A stretch of DNA of 64,000 nucleotides from Haemophilus parainfluenzae (lineage in GTDB: Bacteria > Pseudomonadota > Gammaproteobacteria > Enterobacterales > Pasteurellaceae). Positions 19,438 through 29,410 of the stretch are shown here, piece after piece. The notes under the pieces were generated by a model. It saw only the letters and a list, made by a program, of their open reading frames with translations, was not told the DNA's origin and did not search any database. How positions within the stretch are numbered: the stretch's first letter is position 1; each line of letters begins with the position of its first letter. The stretch spans positions 806,001 to 870,000 of the forward strand of contig NZ_CP063117.1 of assembly GCF_014931375.1 (NCBI RefSeq). The letters are read 5' to 3'. A program made the position numbers and the translations under genes.

Positions 19438-19890
19438 ATGTCAAAAAAATTCAATATTTTGCTGTTAAATGGCCCGAACTTGAATATGTTGGGCGCAAGG
19501 GAACCAAAACATTATGGTTCACTTTCATTATCTGCCATTGAAGAAAATGTGGGTAAACTTGCTGAGCAGCATGGTGTGAATTTGGAGTGTTTCCAAGCAA
19601 ATAGCGAAGAAAAGTTAATTAATAAGATTCATCAAAGTTTTCAGAAAGTGGATTTTATTTTAATTAACCCGGCAGCTTATACGCATACCAGTGTTGCATT
19701 GCGCGATGCGTTGCTTGCGGTGTCAATTCCTTTTGTCGAAATTCATTTGTCTAATGTACATAAACGCGAGCCATTCCGTCATCATTCTTACTTTAGTGAT
19801 GTGGCTGAAGGTGTGATTTGTGGCTTAGGTGTAAAAGGCTATGAGTTTGCTCTCCAATTTGCGTTAGATTTTTTAAATAAAAAAGCATAA
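19438..19890 (+). CDS. aroQ: type II 3-dehydroquinate dehydratase
   Basis: AroQ catalyses the third shikimate-pathway step. [20 protein letters not shown] near the N-terminus carries the catalytic Arg/Tyr loop, and [20 protein letters not shown] carries the conserved His and substrate-binding loop. I chose the ATG at 19438 (150 residues), seven bases after AAAGGA; a GTG six bases upstream is in frame but too close to the SD. Confidence 0.96.
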   Translation: MSKKFNILLLNGPNLNMLGAREPKHYGSLSLSAIEENVGKLAEQHGVNLECFQANSEEKLINKIHQSFQKVDFILINPAAYTHTSVALRDALLAVSIPFVEIHLSNVHKREPFRHHSYFSDVAEGVICGLGVKGYEFALQFALDFLNKKA

Positions 19891-20051
19891 AATTTCACAA
19901 AATTTACAGATTTTCGCAGAAATTTATCGCAAAGTTCATGATTTTGCGGTAATCTTGCCGACACAAAAAAACAGGTTTCAAAATGACCGCACTTTGGAAA
20001 TCAATTCTGAAAGTGCGGTTAACAATTCATTATTATTTTTAGGAAGAACGT

Positions 20052-20516
20052 ATGGACATTCGTAAAATCAAAAAACTGATTGAATTAGTAGAAGAATCGG
20101 GTATCACTGAATTAGAAGTGCAAGAAGAAGAAGGTACAGTACGTATTAGTCGTGCGGCACCAGCTGTTGCACCTGCTGCAATTCAATATGCAGCGGCGCC
20201 AGTCGCACCGGTTGCGGCTCCGGCAGCAGCCTCAGCACCTGCAGCGGCTGCACCTGCGGAAGCGCCTGCAGCTGAAGTGTCTGGTCACCAAGTACGTTCA
20301 CCAATGGTGGGTACATTCTATCGCAGCCCAAGCCCAGAAGCGAAAGCTTTCGTAGAAGTGGGACAAACAGTCAAAGTAGGCGATGCACTTTGTATCGTTG
20401 AAGCAATGAAAATGATGAACCGTATCGAAGCAGATAAAGCTGGTGTGGTAAAAGCAATCTTAGTAAATGATGGCGAAGCGGTTGAATTTGATCAACCATT
20501 GATCGTTATCGAATAA
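20052..20516 (+). CDS. accB: biotin carboxyl carrier protein of acetyl-CoA carboxylase
   Basis: The 154-residue protein has an N-terminal helical segment, an Ala/Pro-rich linker at residues ~37-75, and a C-terminal biotinyl domain. [11 protein letters not shown] places the biotinylated Lys at residue 120. It carries the carboxyl group between AccC and AccAD for malonyl-CoA synthesis. AGGAAG precedes the ATG. The order accB-accC-yhdT-panF-prmA-dusB-fis matches the enterobacterial one except for an inserted transporter gene. Confidence 0.97.
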   Translation: MDIRKIKKLIELVEESGITELEVQEEEGTVRISRAAPAVAPAAIQYAAAPVAPVAAPAAASAPAAAAPAEAPAAEVSGHQVRSPMVGTFYRSPSPEAKAFVEVGQTVKVGDALCIVEAMKMMNRIEADKAGVVKAILVNDGEAVEFDQPLIVIE

Positions 20517-20531
20517 TCCCTATCAATCTGA

Positions 20532-20557
20532 AATGGCGAGCTTTCTCGCCATTTTTT
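20532..20557 (+). terminator. terminator-like hairpin between accB and accC
   Basis: AATGGCGAG (20532-20540) pairs with CTCGCCATT (20545-20553) around CTTT, followed by TTTTTC. It lies inside the expected accBC operon and may cut accC expression relative to accB. Confidence 0.75.
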
Positions 20558-20576
20558 CACACAAGTGGAAATTGTT

Positions 20577-21923
20577 ATGTTAGAAAAAGTTGTGATTGCT
20601 AACCGTGGTGAAATTGCACTGCGTATTTTACGTGCCTGTAAAGAATTAGGCATTAAAACTGTGGCGGTTCACTCTACCGCTGATCGTGATTTAAAACACG
20701 TGTTACTTGCAGATGAAACAGTCTGTATTGGACCTGCTCCATCTGTAAAAAGTTATTTAAATATTCCAGCTATTATTGCAGCTGCAGAAGTAACTGGTGC
20801 GGATGCTATTCACCCTGGTTATGGATTCCTTTCTGAAAATGCAGATTTTGCAGAGCAAGTTGAGCGTTCAGGCTTTACTTTTATCGGTCCAACAGCAGAT
20901 GTCATTCGTTTAATGGGTGATAAAGTTTCTGCGATTAAGGCAATGAAAAAAGCGGGCGTACCTTGTGTTCCAGGTTCTGATGGTCCAGTAGGTAGCGATA
21001 TCGCAAAAAATAAAGAGATTGCAAAACGTATTGGCTATCCAATTATTATCAAGGCGTCTGGTGGTGGCGGTGGTCGTGGTATGCGCGTGGTACGTAGCGA
21101 AGATGCACTTGAAGAATCCATTGCGATGACAAAAGCAGAAGCAAAAGCAGCGTTTAACAATGATATGGTTTACATGGAAAAATATTTAGAAAATCCACGC
21201 CATATTGAAATTCAAGTTTTAGCTGATACGCATGGTAATGCAATCTATCTTGCTGAGCGTGATTGTTCAATGCAGCGTCGTCACCAAAAAGTTGTAGAAG
21301 AAGCGCCAGCACCAGGTATTACCGAAGAAGTTCGTCGTGATATCGGTTCTCGTTGTGCGAAGGCTTGTGTTGAAATTGGCTATCGCGGTGCAGGTACATT
21401 TGAATTCTTATATGAAAATGGTGAGTTCTATTTCATCGAAATGAATACTCGTATTCAAGTAGAGCATCCAGTAACAGAAATGATTACTGGTGTGGATTTG
21501 GTGAAAGAACAATTGCGTATTGCAGCTGGTTTACCACTTTCTTATAAACAAGAAGATATTAAAGTGAAAGGTCATGCAATTGAATGTCGTATCAATGCAG
21601 AAGATCCAAAAACATTCTTACCATCTCCAGGTAAAGTGGTACACTTGCACTCACCAGGTGGTTTAGGCGTTCGTTGGGATTCTCATGTGTATGGTGGTTA
21701 TACCGTTCCTCCGCATTATGATTCTATGATCGCAAAATTAATTACATACGGTGATACTCGTGATGTAGCAATCCGTCGTATGCAAAATGCATTATCAGAG
21801 ACGATCATTGATGGTATCAAAACCAATATCCCACTTCATGAACTCATTCTTGAAGATGAAAACTTCCAAAAAGGTGGCGCAAATATCCACTATTTAGAGA
21901 AGAAATTAGGAATGTATGATTAA
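20577..21923 (+). CDS. accC: biotin carboxylase subunit of acetyl-CoA carboxylase
   Basis: The 448-residue ATP-grasp enzyme carboxylates biotin on AccB. I chose the ATG at 20577, which gives [20 protein letters not shown] as in E. coli; a GTG at 20565 is in frame but adds only four residues. [14 protein letters not shown] is the ATP-binding glycine loop; [20 protein letters not shown] holds catalytic residues. Follows accB after a hairpin and is itself followed by a terminator. Confidence 0.97.
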   Translation: MLEKVVIANRGEIALRILRACKELGIKTVAVHSTADRDLKHVLLADETVCIGPAPSVKSYLNIPAIIAAAEVTGADAIHPGYGFLSENADFAEQVERSGFTFIGPTADVIRLMGDKVSAIKAMKKAGVPCVPGSDGPVGSDIAKNKEIAKRIGYPIIIKASGGGGGRGMRVVRSEDALEESIAMTKAEAKAAFNNDMVYMEKYLENPRHIEIQVLADTHGNAIYLAERDCSMQRRHQKVVEEAPAPGITEEVRRDIGSRCAKACVEIGYRGAGTFEFLYENGEFYFIEMNTRIQVEHPVTEMITGVDLVKEQLRIAAGLPLSYKQEDIKVKGHAIECRINAEDPKTFLPSPGKVVHLHSPGGLGVRWDSHVYGGYTVPPHYDSMIAKLITYGDTRDVAIRRMQNALSETIIDGIKTNIPLHELILEDENFQKGGANIHYLEKKLGMYD

Positions 21924-21940
21924 TTTATAATTTTCTAGGC

Positions 21941-21967
21941 AAAGGCAGAATATTTCTGCCTTTTTTG
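21941..21967 (+). terminator. terminator after accC
   Basis: AAAGGCAGAA (21941-21950) pairs with TTCTGCCTTT (21954-21963) and runs into TTTT. Confidence 0.85.
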
Positions 21968-22019
21968 TTTGTCGTTTAATATAATTATTGACGTTAAAGT
22001 ATTCTAACGGGAGTTCATA

Positions 22020-22274
22020 ATGGATTTATCACAACGGTATAAGCTAGCGGCTAAGGAAGCTCGCTGGGCATTAGGATTAGCTATTTTTTATGTAATTGGA
22101 TGGTGTATTTGTGCTTATTTACCCAAAGACTCACCTGGGCCGATAGGTTTTCCGTTATGGTTTGAATTATCCTGTATTTATTTACCCATTTTGTTTGTTG
22201 TCATTGGATATTGGATTGTCAAAATTGTCTTTTTAGATATCCCGCTAGATGTTGAGTCAAAGGAGAATAAATAA
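22020..22274 (+). CDS. yhdT: YhdT family small membrane protein
   Basis: The 84-residue protein has two hydrophobic segments (residues ~16-36 and ~46-70), as in YhdT (DUF997). E. coli yhdT also sits just upstream of panF. The stop overlaps the panF start by one base (TAATG), and GGAG inside the gene is the panF SD, so translation is coupled. It may assist the symporter, but this is not established. Confidence 0.85.
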   Translation: MDLSQRYKLAAKEARWALGLAIFYVIGWCICAYLPKDSPGPIGFPLWFELSCIYLPILFVVIGYWIVKIVFLDIPLDVESKENK

Positions 22275-23698
22275 TGAATTTAGGTATTATTCTCCCCTTA
22301 GTCATCTATTTAGTCTTCATCTTTGGCGCAGCATTATTTGCTTATGTAAAACGTAGTAAAGGGGATTTCCTTACCGAGTATTATGTGGGAAATCGTTCCA
22401 TGACGGGCTTTGTTCTTGCGATGACAACGGCTTCCACTTATGCCAGTGCGAGTTCTTTTGTTGGTGGACCAGGGGCTGCCTATAAATATGGGCTAGGTTG
22501 GGTATTACTCGCCATGATCCAAGTGCCAGCTGTGTGGTTAGCCTTAGGTGCATTGGGCAAAAAGTTTGCATTACTTTCTCGCGAAACCAATGCACTCACC
22601 ATCAATGATCTATTTCTCTATCGTTATAAAAATAAATATCTCGTTTGGATTTCCAGTCTAGCATTGTTGCTTGCCTTCTTTGCTGCCATGGTTGTGCAAT
22701 TTATTGGTGGGGCGAGATTGCTCGAAACCACGATAGGGATTCCTTATACTCATGCGTTACTTATTTTTGCCTTAACTGTTGGCATTTATACATTTATTGG
22801 TGGTTTCCGAGCGGTCGTATTAACCGATACGATTCAAGGTACGGTAATGATTTTGGGTACAATCGTGCTGTTAGTCGGGGTTGTTTACCATCTCGGTGGT
22901 GTAGAAAGTGCGGTCAATAAATTAACTGAAATTGATCCGAGTTTAATAAGCCCTTACGGTCCGAATGAGATGCTTGATTTTCAATTTATGGCCTCATTTT
23001 GGATTTTAGTTTGTTTTGGTGTGGTTGGTTTACCGCATACAGCAGTCCGCTGCATGGCTTTCAAAGATAGTAAAGCCTTACATCGAGGCATGCTTATTGG
23101 GACGATTGTCCTTTCAGTCATTATGTTTGGTATGCACTTGGCGGGCGCCTTAGGTCGTGCGGTTGTACCTGATTTAACGGTATCAGATAAAGTCATTCCA
23201 ACCTTAATGTTGGAAGTGCTTCCGCCAATTGTTGCAGGGATTTTCTTAGCCGCACCGATGTCTGCGATTATGTCCACAGTCGATGCACAACTGATTCAAT
23301 CCTCTTCAATCTTTGTGAAAGACTTATATCTTGCAAGCAAACCAGAAGCGGCGAAGAATGAAAAACGAATTAGCCGTATTTCATCCGTCATTACACTGAT
23401 TTTATCGGCATTACTAATTCTCGCAGCACTCAATCCACCTGATATGATTATTTGGTTGAATTTGTTTGCTTTTGGGGGATTAGAAGCCGCATTCCTTTGG
23501 GTAATCGTATTAGGCATTTATTGGGATAAAGCCAATGCTGTCGGTGCAATAAGCTCTATGGTGGTGGGATTGAGTAGTTTTGTGTTATTGACTCAATTTG
23601 GTATTAAATTATTTGGTTTTAATGCCATTGTACCCGCACTTGTATTTGGTTTGATTGCTTTCATTTTAGGTAACCAATTCGGCGCCAAAAAACAGTAA
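22274..23698 (+). CDS. panF: sodium/pantothenate symporter
   Basis: This 474-residue member of the solute:sodium symporter family imports pantothenate for CoA synthesis. DFLTEYYVGNRSMTGFVLA and TTASTYASASSFVGGPGAAY are the N-terminal signature with the sodium-site helix; APMSAIMSTVDAQLIQSSS is the conserved SSS motif of the later helices. Coupled to yhdT, and in the expected acc-yhdT-panF-prmA order. Confidence 0.94.
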   Translation: MNLGIILPLVIYLVFIFGAALFAYVKRSKGDFLTEYYVGNRSMTGFVLAMTTASTYASASSFVGGPGAAYKYGLGWVLLAMIQVPAVWLALGALGKKFALLSRETNALTINDLFLYRYKNKYLVWISSLALLLAFFAAMVVQFIGGARLLETTIGIPYTHALLIFALTVGIYTFIGGFRAVVLTDTIQGTVMILGTIVLLVGVVYHLGGVESAVNKLTEIDPSLISPYGPNEMLDFQFMASFWILVCFGVVGLPHTAVRCMAFKDSKALHRGMLIGTIVLSVIMFGMHLAGALGRAVVPDLTVSDKVIPTLMLEVLPPIVAGIFLAAPMSAIMSTVDAQLIQSSSIFVKDLYLASKPEAAKNEKRISRISSVITLILSALLILAALNPPDMIIWLNLFAFGGLEAAFLWVIVLGIYWDKANAVGAISSMVVGLSSFVLLTQFGIKLFGFNAIVPALVFGLIAFILGNQFGAKKQ

Positions 23699-23714
23699 AA
23701 ATGGACCGCACTTT

Positions 23715-24589
23715 ATGATTTACCAGATCCTAGCGTTGTTTATTTGGAGTAGTGCCTTTGTAGCCGCTAAATACACGTTCACAATGATGGATACTATTTT
23801 AATGATCCAAGCCCGTTTATTCATGGCGGCGATTATTGTGATGCCACTCTTTTTTCGTCGTTGGAAAGGCGTGTCTAAACCTATGCGAAAACAGCTTTGG
23901 TGGTTAGGTTTTTTTAATTATACTGCCACCTTTTTGCTGCAATTTATTGGCTTAAAATATACGAGCGCGGCGAGCGTAACGACCATGATTGGATTAGAGC
24001 CGTTATGTGTAATTTTTATAGGGCATTTTTCTTTCAAGATCGTGCTAAATGGTATCATTGGGTGTGTGGGGCTTTTGCTTTTTTAGGCGTGGCCATTTTA
24101 ATTTTAGGTGGGCAGGGCAATGAAGGCTCAAGTCAAATTAGTTTATTGGGTTGCTCCTTAGTAGTGGCGGCAAGTATTGTGTTTGCTTGTTGTTTACGTT
24201 GGACGAAAAAAGTGGTGGCAACGGTTTCAGCACAAGCTTATACATCCATTTCAATTGTGTTGGCAACTATCACCATGCTGCCATTTACTTTATTGATGAC
24301 TGAAAACTGGGATATCCATTTTAACTGGCTTGGTTTCTTCGGTTTGATTTATCTTGGCGTAGCATGCAGTTGGTTTGCCTTTTGGTTATGGAATAAAGGC
24401 TTAAATTCAGTAGATGCAAAAATCTCGGGAATTTTGACCGCACTTGAGCCGATTTTTGGTGTCTTTTTAGCGGTATTATTACTTAACGAAGAGGTTTCAC
24501 TTGTTTCAGCGCTTGGGATTATCATTATTGTGGTTTCAGCCTTAGGCGTAAGTTTATTACCGAAATGGTTACATAAAGAAATTAATTAA
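23715..24589 (+). pseudogene. DMT (EamA) family transporter, single-base frameshift
   Basis: Two overlapping frames form one ten-helix drug/metabolite transporter. Frame 1 (from 23715) reads WSSAFVAAKYTF through LEPLCVIFIGHF and then drifts to a stop at 24086. Frame 2 takes over with FFQDRAKWYHWVCGAFAFLG and runs to 24589. The join is the T5 run at 24026-24030 after GGGCA; one extra T would restore the reading GHFFFQDRAK. So the gene is broken, phase-variable or mis-sequenced there. No clear SD precedes 23715, where a USS abuts the ATG. It interrupts the usual panF-prmA neighbourhood. Substrate unknown. Confidence 0.8.
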
Positions 24590-24601
24590 AAGGAAAAGAA
24601 G

Positions 24602-25489
24602 ATGGCGTGGATTCAAATTCGCTTAAATAGTACAAATGAAAAAGCCGAGAAAATTAGCGACTTTTTAGAAGAAATTGGCTCAGTTTCGGTGACATTTATG
24701 GATAGCCAAGATACGCCGATTTTTGAACCACTTCCGGGCGAAACACGTTTGTGGGGAAATACCGATGTGATCGCCTTGTTTGATGCAGAAACGGATATGA
24801 ATGAAATTGTGAGCCTGCTAAAACAAGCACATCATCTAGATGAAAATACGGCTTACAAAATTGAGCAAATCGAGGATAAAGACTGGGAACGTGAATGGAT
24901 GGATAACTTCCACCCAATGCAATTTGGCAAACGCTTATGGATTTGCCCAAGCTGGCGTGAAGTACCGGACCAAAATGCGGTGAATGTGATGCTTGATCCT
25001 GGTTTAGCTTTCGGGACAGGTACCCACCCGACAACTGCACTTTGTTTAGAGTGGTTAGATGGTTTAGATTTAACAGGCAAAACTGTCATCGATTTTGGTT
25101 GTGGGTCAGGAATTCTTGCTATTGCGGCCCTTAAATTAGGCGCAAAAAATGCGATTGGTATTGATATCGATCCACAGGCGATTCTCGCCAGTCGTAATAA
25201 TGCGGAACAAAATGGGGTGGCAGATCGTCTTCAGCTTTTCTTATCCGATGATAAACCTGCAGATTTAAAAGCGGATGTCGTTGTGGCGAATATTCTTGCG
25301 GGTCCATTAAAAGAACTTTACCCGATTATTTCTCAATTAGTGAAAGAGGGCGGTGATCTTGGATTATCTGGCATTTTAGAAACGCAAGCACAATCGGTAT
25401 GCGATGCTTATGCACAATCCTTTGATTTAGATCCTGTTGCGGTGAAAGAGGAATGGTGCCGTATTACAGGTAAATTAAAATCGGCTTAA
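24602..25489 (+). CDS. prmA: ribosomal protein L11 methyltransferase
   Basis: The 295-residue SAM-dependent enzyme trimethylates L11. The N-terminal substrate domain contains [32 protein letters not shown] and [20 protein letters not shown] form the SAM-binding methyltransferase core, followed by [23 protein letters not shown] precedes the ATG. It sits just before dusB-fis. Confidence 0.96.
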   Translation: MAWIQIRLNSTNEKAEKISDFLEEIGSVSVTFMDSQDTPIFEPLPGETRLWGNTDVIALFDAETDMNEIVSLLKQAHHLDENTAYKIEQIEDKDWEREWMDNFHPMQFGKRLWICPSWREVPDQNAVNVMLDPGLAFGTGTHPTTALCLEWLDGLDLTGKTVIDFGCGSGILAIAALKLGAKNAIGIDIDPQAILASRNNAEQNGVADRLQLFLSDDKPADLKADVVVANILAGPLKELYPIISQLVKEGGDLGLSGILETQAQSVCDAYAQSFDLDPVAVKEEWCRITGKLKSA

Positions 25490-25536
25490 TTTCTTTTTGT
25501 CAATTAAAAAAAGTGCATTTTTTGAACAAATTTCAC

Positions 25537-25573
25537 TTTGCAAAAAAAAGAAAAATGCGTAATATAGCACCCC
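25537..25573 (+). promoter_or_regulatory. dusB-fis promoter with GC-rich discriminator
   Basis: -35 TTTGCA (25537-25542), a 17-base spacer and -10 TAATAT (25560-25565) precede AGCACCCC. Such a GC-rich discriminator is typical of ppGpp-controlled promoters such as E. coli fis. Confidence 0.65.
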
Positions 25574-25636
25574 TTGTCGGTTGCTATTGTCGCCTGACTT
25601 GTTGGAGATAGGACTTGTAATTGGGGATAACATAAA

Positions 25637-26617
25637 ATGCGAATTGGTTCTTACGAATTAAAAAATCGTATTTTATTGGCACCCATGGCAGGTATTACGG
25701 ATCAACCTTTTCGACGTTTATGTGCCCATTATGGTGCGGGATTAACGTTTTCAGAGATGATGTCCACTAATCCACAAGTTTGGCATACAGAGAAATCTAA
25801 ACTTCGTTTAGCACATAGTGAAGAGTTAGGATTAAATGCGGTGCAAATCGCAGGTTCTGATCCTTTAGAGATGGCCCAAGCTGCAGCAATTAATGTAGCC
25901 TATGGTGCTGAAATTATCGACATCAATATTGGTTGTCCCGCAAAGAAAGTAAATCGAAAATTAGCGGGCTCTGCACTGCTTCAATTTCCTGATTTAGTGG
26001 AAAAAATTTTAAAAGAAGTGGTGAATGCTGTTGATGTGCCTGTGACGTTAAAAATTCGCACAGGTTGGGATAAAGCAAATCGAAACTGTGTGCAAATCGG
26101 CAAAATTGCAGAACAATCTGGTATTCAAGCTTTAACCATTCACGGGCGGACGAAAGAATGCTTATTTGAGGGTGAAGCGGAATACGACAATATTCGAGCA
26201 GTGAAACAATCAATTTCAATTCCAGTTATTGCGAATGGTGATATTGATTCTGCCTCGAAAGCGAAAAAGGTACTTGAGTACACAGGTGCCGATGCAATAA
26301 TGATCGGTCGTACCGCACTAGGCAATCCATGGCTTTTTCAAGCCGTCGAGGCCTTAGTGGAACATGATTCGATAATTCAAACTCCAAGTTTGCGTGAAAA
26401 GTGCGGTCATATTTTGCGTCATATTCAGGAACTTCATCAGTTTTATGGTGAGCAAAAAGGCTATCGAATAGCCCGTAAGCACGTGGCTTGGTATTTACAG
26501 GGAATTCAACCCGATTCCGTTTTTAGACAGACTTTTAACGCAATTAATGAACCGAAAGAGCAGTTAATTGTGCTGGAAGATTTTTTAAATTCAATTTTGG
26601 ATAAAGAAAAATGTTAG
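25637..26617 (+). CDS. dusB: tRNA-dihydrouridine synthase B
   Basis: The 326-residue FMN-dependent enzyme reduces uridines in the tRNA D-loop. [19 protein letters not shown] is the N-terminal motif; [19 protein letters not shown] carries the catalytic Cys; [20 protein letters not shown] and [11 protein letters not shown] are FMN-site blocks. It overlaps fis by seven bases, the conserved dusB-fis operon of gammaproteobacteria. Confidence 0.96.
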   Translation: MRIGSYELKNRILLAPMAGITDQPFRRLCAHYGAGLTFSEMMSTNPQVWHTEKSKLRLAHSEELGLNAVQIAGSDPLEMAQAAAINVAYGAEIIDINIGCPAKKVNRKLAGSALLQFPDLVEKILKEVVNAVDVPVTLKIRTGWDKANRNCVQIGKIAEQSGIQALTIHGRTKECLFEGEAEYDNIRAVKQSISIPVIANGDIDSASKAKKVLEYTGADAIMIGRTALGNPWLFQAVEALVEHDSIIQTPSLREKCGHILRHIQELHQFYGEQKGYRIARKHVAWYLQGIQPDSVFRQTFNAINEPKEQLIVLEDFLNSILDKEKC

Positions 26618-26910
26618 AACAACAACGTAGTCCGTCTGAAGCGTTAACCGTTTCAGTTTTAAACTCTCAATCACAAGTAACAAACAAACCATTACGTGAT
26701 TCAGTAAAACAAGCTTTACGCAATTACTTATCACAATTAGATGGTCAAGATGTGAATGATCTTTACGAATTAGTATTAGCGGAAGTTGAACACCCGATGT
26801 TAGATATGATTATGCAATACACCCGCGGTAACCAAACTCGTGCAGCGAACATGCTCGGTATTAACCGTGGTACATTGCGTAAGAAATTGAAAAAATACGG
26901 TATGGGCTAA
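26611..26910 (+). CDS. fis: DNA-binding protein Fis
   Basis: The 99-residue nucleoid protein bends DNA and tunes stable-RNA promoters. The C-terminal helix-turn-helix [20 protein letters not shown] is almost canonical, and [20 protein letters not shown] is the dimer region. It overlaps dusB and shares its promoter. A palindromic terminator follows. Confidence 0.97.
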   Translation: MLEQQRSPSEALTVSVLNSQSQVTNKPLRDSVKQALRNYLSQLDGQDVNDLYELVLAEVEHPMLDMIMQYTRGNQTRAANMLGINRGTLRKKLKKYGMG

Positions 26911-26926
26911 TTAAGATTAGCAAAAG

Positions 26927-26956
26927 AAAAGGCGAACATGATGTTCGCCTTTTTAT
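26927..26956. terminator. terminator between fis and tonB
   Basis: GGCGAACAT (26931-26939) pairs with ATGTTCGCC (26941-26949), flanked by A and T runs for both converging genes. Confidence 0.85.
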
Positions 26957-26960
26957 TTAT

Positions 26961-27761
26961 CTATTGAATGGTGAAGCTAATTGGCACACTGACTGAAGAG
27001 GTAAATCCAGCTGGTTTTGGACCAACAGGTCTCGCACTTCTCACCGCTTCCAGTGCTGCGTTGTCTAAGCTTTCATCTCCAGAGGAATTCGTTACTCGTT
27101 CTCCTGATAAGGAACCATCTGTCCCTACGCTAAAACTCACGCTCACAATACCTTGTTTACGCATCATCTTCGCACGAGCAGGATAGCGTTTGTGCCGTTC
27201 AATTTCACGTCGAATAGCCGCACGATAAGCATTTAGTTCATCCGTATTGGTACCTGAGCCACCTTGAACGCCATTTGTACCAGGTTGACCTGTAGTCGTT
27301 GCTTTAGAATTTGCCGTAGCCGTTGAATTAATATTCTTATCGCCAATCGGTAAACTCTTCGGCATTTCTACCGCTTTCTCTGCTTTTACCTCATTTTTAG
27401 GTTTTTCTTTTGGCTTCTCTTTCGGTTTTGGTTTCGGTTTTTCTATTGGTTTTTCTGGCTTTTTCTCAGGTTCTTTTTTCTTCTCAGGCTCTGGTTTCTT
27501 CGTTGGATCCGCGACGACTTCCTGTTTTTCAGGTTCCGGTTCTGCCTGTTGAGGTTCAGGTTCCGGCTCTGGAGCCTGTTCTTCTACTCGCATTCCTTGA
27601 ATCATTTCCATCGAAATCGTTGTAGATATTTCACCTGTAGCATTACTTGCGGCTTCACTTGGCTTATGCCAGTTCCAAAGCAATGCGCCTACAATGGCAC
27701 CATGAATTAATAGAGAAATAAGCAAGCCTAATAGTGATCGTTTAGCTTGTTGGCTGTTCAT
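26961..27761 (-). CDS. tonB: TonB energy-transducing protein
   Basis: The 266-residue protein has one N-terminal membrane anchor ([20 protein letters not shown]), a long Pro/Glu then Pro/Lys periplasmic spacer (residues ~60-130), and a C-terminal domain with [20 protein letters not shown]. It couples the proton gradient via ExbBD to outer-membrane receptors for iron and heme. It overlaps exbD by four bases (ATGA). In this order tonB is the last gene of the operon. Confidence 0.96.
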   Translation of the reverse strand: MNSQQAKRSLLGLLISLLIHGAIVGALLWNWHKPSEAASNATGEISTTISMEMIQGMRVEEQAPEPEPEPQQAEPEPEKQEVVADPTKKPEPEKKKEPEKKPEKPIEKPKPKPKEKPKEKPKNEVKAEKAVEMPKSLPIGDKNINSTATANSKATTTGQPGTNGVQGGSGTNTDELNAYRAAIRREIERHKRYPARAKMMRKQGIVSVSFSVGTDGSLSGERVTNSSGDESLDNAALEAVRSARPVGPKPAGFTSSVSVPISFTIQ

Positions 27762-28195
27762 TGTTTATGCCCTACTCCGACGCCTCCCACTGCTGGCGAA
27801 TTTTTGCTCGAAGCGCCTTTATCTTTCATCGAAACAATAGCGACATTTTTAATTTCGTTTTTCGATAACATGTCAGTAATCGTCACAAAATCTTGGAAAG
27901 AGGCTTCTGCATCAATTTTTAATGTCACTTTCTGATCTTTATTCCAACCTGCAATCTCTTTTTCAAGTGCTTCTTGCGAGATAGGTTTGTCATTAAAATA
28001 AAGTTGTTTATCTGCCGTCACAGTCAATAATTTGGCTAATTCATCTGATTTGAATGCAACCGTTGAACTGGCTTTTGGCACATTGACTTGAATTTTTCCT
28101 TGAGAAATAAAGGATGCGGTGATCAACACTATCGCTAATAGCACCAACATAATGTCGATGAAAGGAATAATATTGATTTCATCAAATTTTTTCAC
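27758..28195 (-). CDS. exbD: biopolymer transport protein ExbD
   Basis: The 145-residue protein has one transmembrane helix ([20 protein letters not shown]) that contains the conserved proton-path Asp, and a periplasmic domain. The start is GTG with AAGGAATAATC ahead of it. It lies two bases after the exbB stop and overlaps tonB, forming the exbB-exbD-tonB operon. Confidence 0.95.
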   Translation of the reverse strand: MKKFDEINIIPFIDIMLVLLAIVLITASFISQGKIQVNVPKASSTVAFKSDELAKLLTVTADKQLYFNDKPISQEALEKEIAGWNKDQKVTLKIDAEASFQDFVTITDMLSKNEIKNVAIVSMKDKGASSKNSPAVGGVGVGHKQ

Positions 28196-28197
28196 GA

Positions 28198-28650
28198 TTA
28201 TTCCTTATCTTTTTGAGCGTTTAATACTTTCCATTTCAATAAGTTAACTTCTACTTTACGACCTAAGCCGTTATAGAACATCATAGATGGAATCGCGACT
28301 AAAATACCTAGTGCGGTTGCTTTTAATGCAAGAGAGAGGTGCATCATGATTGCGCCAGCATCGACATCACCTCCAGCTTGACCAATTTGATAGAAGGTTA
28401 ACAAAATACCAATTACTGTTCCTAACAAGCCCACATAAGGTGCGTTTGCACCAACTGTTGAAATGATCGTCATATTGCGATTTAAATCAATTTCAAGCGA
28501 ATGGATATTGGAATATTTAGCGACATTGATACGGCTTAAAAAGATAAAGCGCTCAATTACAGTAGCAAGCATAATTACGCTCATAAGAAGTAAAAGCCCG
28601 ATAATAATGTAATCACTATATTGTTCTAAAAACTCAAAAAGTTTTGGCAT
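28198..28650 (-). CDS. exbB: biopolymer transport protein ExbB
   Basis: The 150-residue protein has three membrane segments with [20 protein letters not shown] and [20 protein letters not shown] as the conserved MotA/TolQ/ExbB block. It lacks the long N-terminal extension of E. coli ExbB (244), as I recall for H. influenzae ExbB. First gene of exbB-exbD-tonB, with a Fur-like site upstream. Confidence 0.95.
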   Translation of the reverse strand: MPKLFEFLEQYSDYIIIGLLLLMSVIMLATVIERFIFLSRINVAKYSNIHSLEIDLNRNMTIISTVGANAPYVGLLGTVIGILLTFYQIGQAGGDVDAGAIMMHLSLALKATALGILVAIPSMMFYNGLGRKVEVNLLKWKVLNAQKDKE

Positions 28651-28692
28651 CTGATAGTCCTTTTATGTGTAATAAAGAATACAAAATGAATT

Positions 28693-28711
28693 GATAATGA
28701 ATTTCAATTAG
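28693..28711 (-). promoter_or_regulatory. candidate Fur box upstream of exbB
   Basis: GATAATGAATTTCAATTAG resembles the 19-bp Fur site: the first hexamer GATAAT is exact, the rest is looser. It lies 43 bases before the exbB start, as expected for iron repression. Confidence 0.5.
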
Positions 28712-28825
28712 ATTGAGAATTCTATCAAATGGAAAATAGAGCGTAAATATAAATTAGAAAAATGGCTGTTTTTTTACCGCACTTTGAGGTAAATTATAGA
28801 AAGTACGGTTGTTTTGAGAGGGGAT

Positions 28826-29293
28826 TTAAAGGGATTGCAGGTAATCTAAGACAACCTGATGATGTTCGCCTGTTTTGAATTTATCAAAAACATGTTGAAT
28901 TTTGCCTTGTTCATCAATGAGGAAGCTAATACGGTGAATGCCGTCATAGGTGCGTCCCATAAATTTCTTTTCACCCCATACACCAAATTGCTCGGCAACC
29001 TGGTGATCTTCATCAGAAAGCAAGGTGAAATTGAGCGACTTTTTCTCAACAAATTGAGCCAGTTTTTTTGGCGCATCTGTGCTGATGCCTAAAATAATCA
29101 CACCTAATTTTTCTAACTCACTTTTAGCATCACGTAAACCGCAGGCTTGAGTTGTACAGCCTGGTGTTAAGGCTTTGGGATAAAAATACACAAGTACTTT
29201 TTTGCCTTTAAAGTCGCTAAGTGAAATTGGCTGATTGTCTTGATTTAAAAGGGTGAATTGCGGTGCTAAGTCACCCGCTTGTAATGTTTTCAT
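28826..29293 (-). CDS. bcp: thiol peroxidase Bcp (atypical/PrxQ)
   Basis: This 155-residue peroxiredoxin reduces hydroperoxides with thioredoxin. TPGCTTQACGLRD carries the peroxidatic Cys and, five residues on, the resolving Cys of the PrxQ/Bcp class. KKVLVYFYPKALTPGCT is the thioredoxin-fold strand before it. It is transcribed toward exbB, but there is a large gap and the Fur-like exbB promoter between them. Confidence 0.95.
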   Translation of the reverse strand: MKTLQAGDLAPQFTLLNQDNQPISLSDFKGKKVLVYFYPKALTPGCTTQACGLRDAKSELEKLGVIILGISTDAPKKLAQFVEKKSLNFTLLSDEDHQVAEQFGVWGEKKFMGRTYDGIHRISFLIDEQGKIQHVFDKFKTGEHHQVVLDYLQSL

Positions 29294-29410
29294 AAAAAAT
29301 CCTTAAAAATGTAAAAAATGATTTGTAAATTCAAGCTATTTTAGCGATTATAACCAGATATTTTCAAATGTTATTGTCAAAACGCAAAATAGATGTAAAT
29401 GGAGTGCCTT

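Noticed and set aside
19983..20042. Nineteen-codon leader peptide ahead of accB
   Set aside because: It is formed by a USS pair (ATGACCGCACTT...AAAGTGCGGT), lacks a good SD and has no regulatory amino acid run.
20152..20355. Gln/Leu/Arg-rich ORF in accB
   Set aside because: Shadow frame of the Ala/Pro linker.
24005..24589. Separate gene starting MCNFYRAFFFQ
   Set aside because: It is the second half of the DMT transporter; one extra T at 24026-24030 joins the frames, and the ATG lies inside the upstream coding sequence.
27410..27625. Hydrophobic plus-strand ORF of 71 codons
   Set aside because: It is the antisense of the Pro/Glu/Lys-rich tonB spacer.
28776..28810. USS-pair terminator near bcp
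   Set aside because: One arm is degenerate (AAAGTACGGT) and no T run follows on the bcp strand.
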